A stretch of 64,000 nt of DNA from DATBFU01 sp035498405 (lineage in GTDB: Bacteria > Acidobacteriota > Thermoanaerobaculia > UBA5066 > Gp7-AA6): assembly GCA_035498405.1 (NCBI GenBank), contig DATKAE010000122.1, positions 1 through 64,000 of the forward strand. Reading direction: 5' to 3'. Made by a program: the position numbers and the translations under genes. Below, piece by piece: positions 62,590-64,000 of this stretch. The notes beneath the pieces are model-generated. The model made no database searches. It had not been told where the DNA came from and worked only from the letters and a program-made list of their open reading frames with translations. Within the stretch, counting starts at the first letter, position 1, and each line of letters opens with the position of its first letter.

Positions 62590-63498
62590 ATGCTCACGCT
62601 CCAGAGATTGATTGCGGAGCTCTCCGCCTACTGGGAGGAACAGGGCTGCCTCATCGAGCAGCCCTATGACCAGCCGATGGGCGCCGGGACCATGCATCCG
62701 GCGACGTTCCTGCGAGTCCTGGGCCCCGAGGCCTGGCGCTGCGCCTACGTGCAGCCATCCCGGCGACCGGCCGATGGCCGCTACGGTGAAAACCCTTTTC
62801 GACTCGCCAAGCACCTGCAGCTGCAGGTCGTCCTGAAACCCTCGCCCGAGGACGTTCAGGAGCTCTACTTGCGGAGCCTCGAGCGCCTGGGCATCGACCG
62901 CACCGAGCACGACATCCGCTTCGAGGAAGACAACTGGGAGTCCCCGACGCTGGGCGCCTGGGGCGTCGGTTGGCAGGTGGTCATGGACGGCATGGAGATC
63001 ACGCAGTTCACGTACTTCCAGCAGGCCGGGGGCATCGATCTGGCGCCCATCACGGCGGAGATCACCTACGGGCTCGAGCGGATCGCCATGTTTCTGTCCA
63101 AGAGCAACTCCATCTTCGACATCCGCTGGAATGAGGGACTGTCCTACGGAGACGTGCGCCGCGCCGAGGAGTACGAGATGTCCAAGTACTACTTCGAGGC
63201 CGCGGACACGGAGCGAACCGCGCTGCTGCTCGACAGCTACGAGCAAGAAGCCAAGAGTTGTCTCGCGGCGGGCCTGGTCTTGCCGGCTTACGAGGCGACC
63301 CTACAGTGCTCGCATCTCTTCAACGTTCTCGACGCGCGGGGCGCCATTTCCGCAACGGACCGCGTAGGCGCGATCCGCCGCGTGCGCGAGCTGGCCTGCG
63401 CTTGCGCCCGCGCGTACCTGGACCGGCGGACCGCCGCGGCCGGTGCGTCCGGATCGAGCGCGACACCGGCGGCGCCCGTCGCGAGCGTCACGACGTAA
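62590..63498 (+). CDS. glyQ: Glycine-tRNA ligase alpha subunit
   Basis: A 302-residue class II aminoacyl-tRNA synthetase subunit (the alpha2beta2 bacterial type). Blocks: YWEEQGCLIEQPYDQPMGAGTMHPATFLRVLGP (given here in parts: EEQGCLIEQPYD and AGTMHPATFLR), WRCAYVQPSRRPADGRYG, WVGWQVVMDGMEITQFTYFQ-type segment and ITYGLERIAMF. The last 20 residues are an Ala/Ser tail. The -10-like TACACT ends eight bases before the ATG, so it may be leaderless. glyS follows after 94 bases. Confidence 0.96.
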   Translation: MLTLQRLIAELSAYWEEQGCLIEQPYDQPMGAGTMHPATFLRVLGPEAWRCAYVQPSRRPADGRYGENPFRLAKHLQLQVVLKPSPEDVQELYLRSLERLGIDRTEHDIRFEEDNWESPTLGAWGVGWQVVMDGMEITQFTYFQQAGGIDLAPITAEITYGLERIAMFLSKSNSIFDIRWNEGLSYGDVRRAEEYEMSKYYFEAADTERTALLLDSYEQEAKSCLAAGLVLPAYEATLQCSHLFNVLDARGAISATDRVGAIRRVRELACACARAYLDRRTAAAGASGSSATPAAPVASVTT

Positions 63499-63592
63499 GG
63501 CGACGTCAGCATTGATGGCTTCGGTCGATGCCGATCCCTACCGCCTCCGGGCCTCGCCGCACCCCTGATCCTTTGCCGCTGATGGCCTCGGA
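63499..63592. other. Spacer between glyQ and glyS
   Basis: These 94 bases show no gene. GATGGCTTCGG (63517-63527) is partly repeated as GATGGCCTCGG (63581-63591), 64 bases apart and directly before the glyS ATG. I see no clear terminator or ribosome site. Confidence 0.3.
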
Positions 63593-64000
63593 ATGAACCG
63601 GCACGACTTTCTCCTGGAGGTCCGGACGGAAGAGATTCCCGCGCCGGTCGTCGTAACGGCTCGGCGGGATCTGGCCCGTTTGGTCGGCGAGGGCCTCGCC
63701 GGGGAGGGGCTTGCCGCGGCCTCGGTCGAGTCCTACGGGACACCCCGCCGGCTGATCGTCATCCTGCGCGGGCTTCCGGAGAAACAGGAGGATCGGTATT
63801 CGGAGGTGCTCGGCCCTCCGGCCTCCACTGCCTACGACGCCGAGGGCCATCCCACCAAGGCGGCGCGCGGATTCGCCCGCGCGCAAGAGGTCCAGGTCTC
63901 GGAGCTCGTCGTCGTCGATTCCACGCGCGGGCCGACGGTGGCCGTGCGCCGTACGATCTCCGGCAAGCAGACCGCGGATGTGCTCGCGGCCGTTGTTCCG
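63593..64000 (+). CDS. glyS: Glycine-tRNA ligase beta subunit (5' end)
   Basis: The first 136 residues of the beta subunit; the gene runs out of the window. FLLEVRTEEIPAPVV, VESYGTPRRLIVILRGLP and EVLGPPASTAYD match the N-terminal region of GlyS. The full family protein is about 690 residues, with the anticodon-binding region at the far end. ATG 63593 follows glyQ. Confidence 0.93.
   Translation, partial: MNRHDFLLEVRTEEIPAPVVVTARRDLARLVGEGLAGEGLAAASVESYGTPRRLIVILRGLPEKQEDRYSEVLGPPASTAYDAEGHPTKAARGFARAQEVQVSELVVVDSTRGPTVAVRRTISGKQTADVLAAVVP

Overview
The window is chromosomal DNA from a high-GC, Gram-negative-type bacterium. The best guess is an Acidobacteriota member, possibly near Thermoanaerobaculia, or a close relative. 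The clues are a Ser/Thr kinase fused to a PD40 (TolB-like) propeller, a large PD40-amidohydrolase fusion, an ADOP/MacB-type permease of about 830 residues, MacB-like export cassettes, a lipoprotein-led caa3-like oxidase cluster, futalosine-pathway menaquinone synthesis (MqnE) and split glycyl-tRNA synthetase (glyQ/glyS). This placement is inferred from gene content only; no rRNA or marker phylogeny was possible. Genes are tightly packed. No gene-free stretch exceeds 300 bases, and I found no tRNA, rRNA, CRISPR array, transposase or prophage.

Layout. 1-3970: phosphate sensing and uptake (PhoB end, PhoR, DUF47 protein, Pit), with a likely Pho box. 3903-5159: a methyltransferase gene broken by two frameshifts. 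5217-11131: DUF547 protein, kinase-propeller, RlmI-like methyltransferase, glycosyltransferase. 11164-14661: an acyl-CoA dehydrogenase operon with two uncharacterised proteins, facing a small paralogue of the last one (14687-14977). 15019-21253: secreted protein, branched-chain-type substrate-binding protein, dihydrolipoyl dehydrogenase, GH44 glycosidase, small exported protein. 21402-25628: a four-gene MacB-like exporter. 25694-27615: a solitary XRE regulator with a palindromic operator and two divergent metallo-beta-lactamase-fold genes, one of which has lost metal ligands.

28088-43872 holds cytochrome c maturation and the terminal oxidase. ccmCDEF and ccmAB lie on the minus strand but are separated by a 3.4-kb plus-strand amidohydrolase gene. 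CcmE has the CxxxY haem-binding motif of the variant System I that lacks CcmH. Next comes a cupredoxin-like lipoprotein, then coxB, coxA, ctaA, ctaB, a 37-residue membrane peptide, subunit IV, coxC and a DUF420 assembly protein, behind a strong sigma70-like promoter. The logical link is assembly of c-type haem proteins and a haem-A copper oxidase, with the lipoprotein as a possible electron donor.

43878-53969: a CxxC membrane protein, serine hydrolase, DUF374 acyltransferase, exported proteins, an HExxH protein, a LytS/LytTR-like two-component pair, aldo/keto reductase, MFS protein and ADOP permease. 53973-61353 (mostly minus): a dicarboxylate symporter, a flavoprotein disulfide reductase, and a six-gene overlapping run (MFS, basic 58-mer, GT2, zinc-ribbon protein, MqnE, DUF3179 lipoprotein). 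61409-64000: recO, an ACT-like protein, glyQ and the start of glyS.

The most unusual structures are a composite heptamer repeat (a purine-rich heptamer run followed by CCCTAAC heptamers) present twice, the split ccm operon with one copy at its edge, a 22-bp perfect palindrome at 45856-45877, and several genes whose -10-like box sits only 6-11 bases before the start codon.
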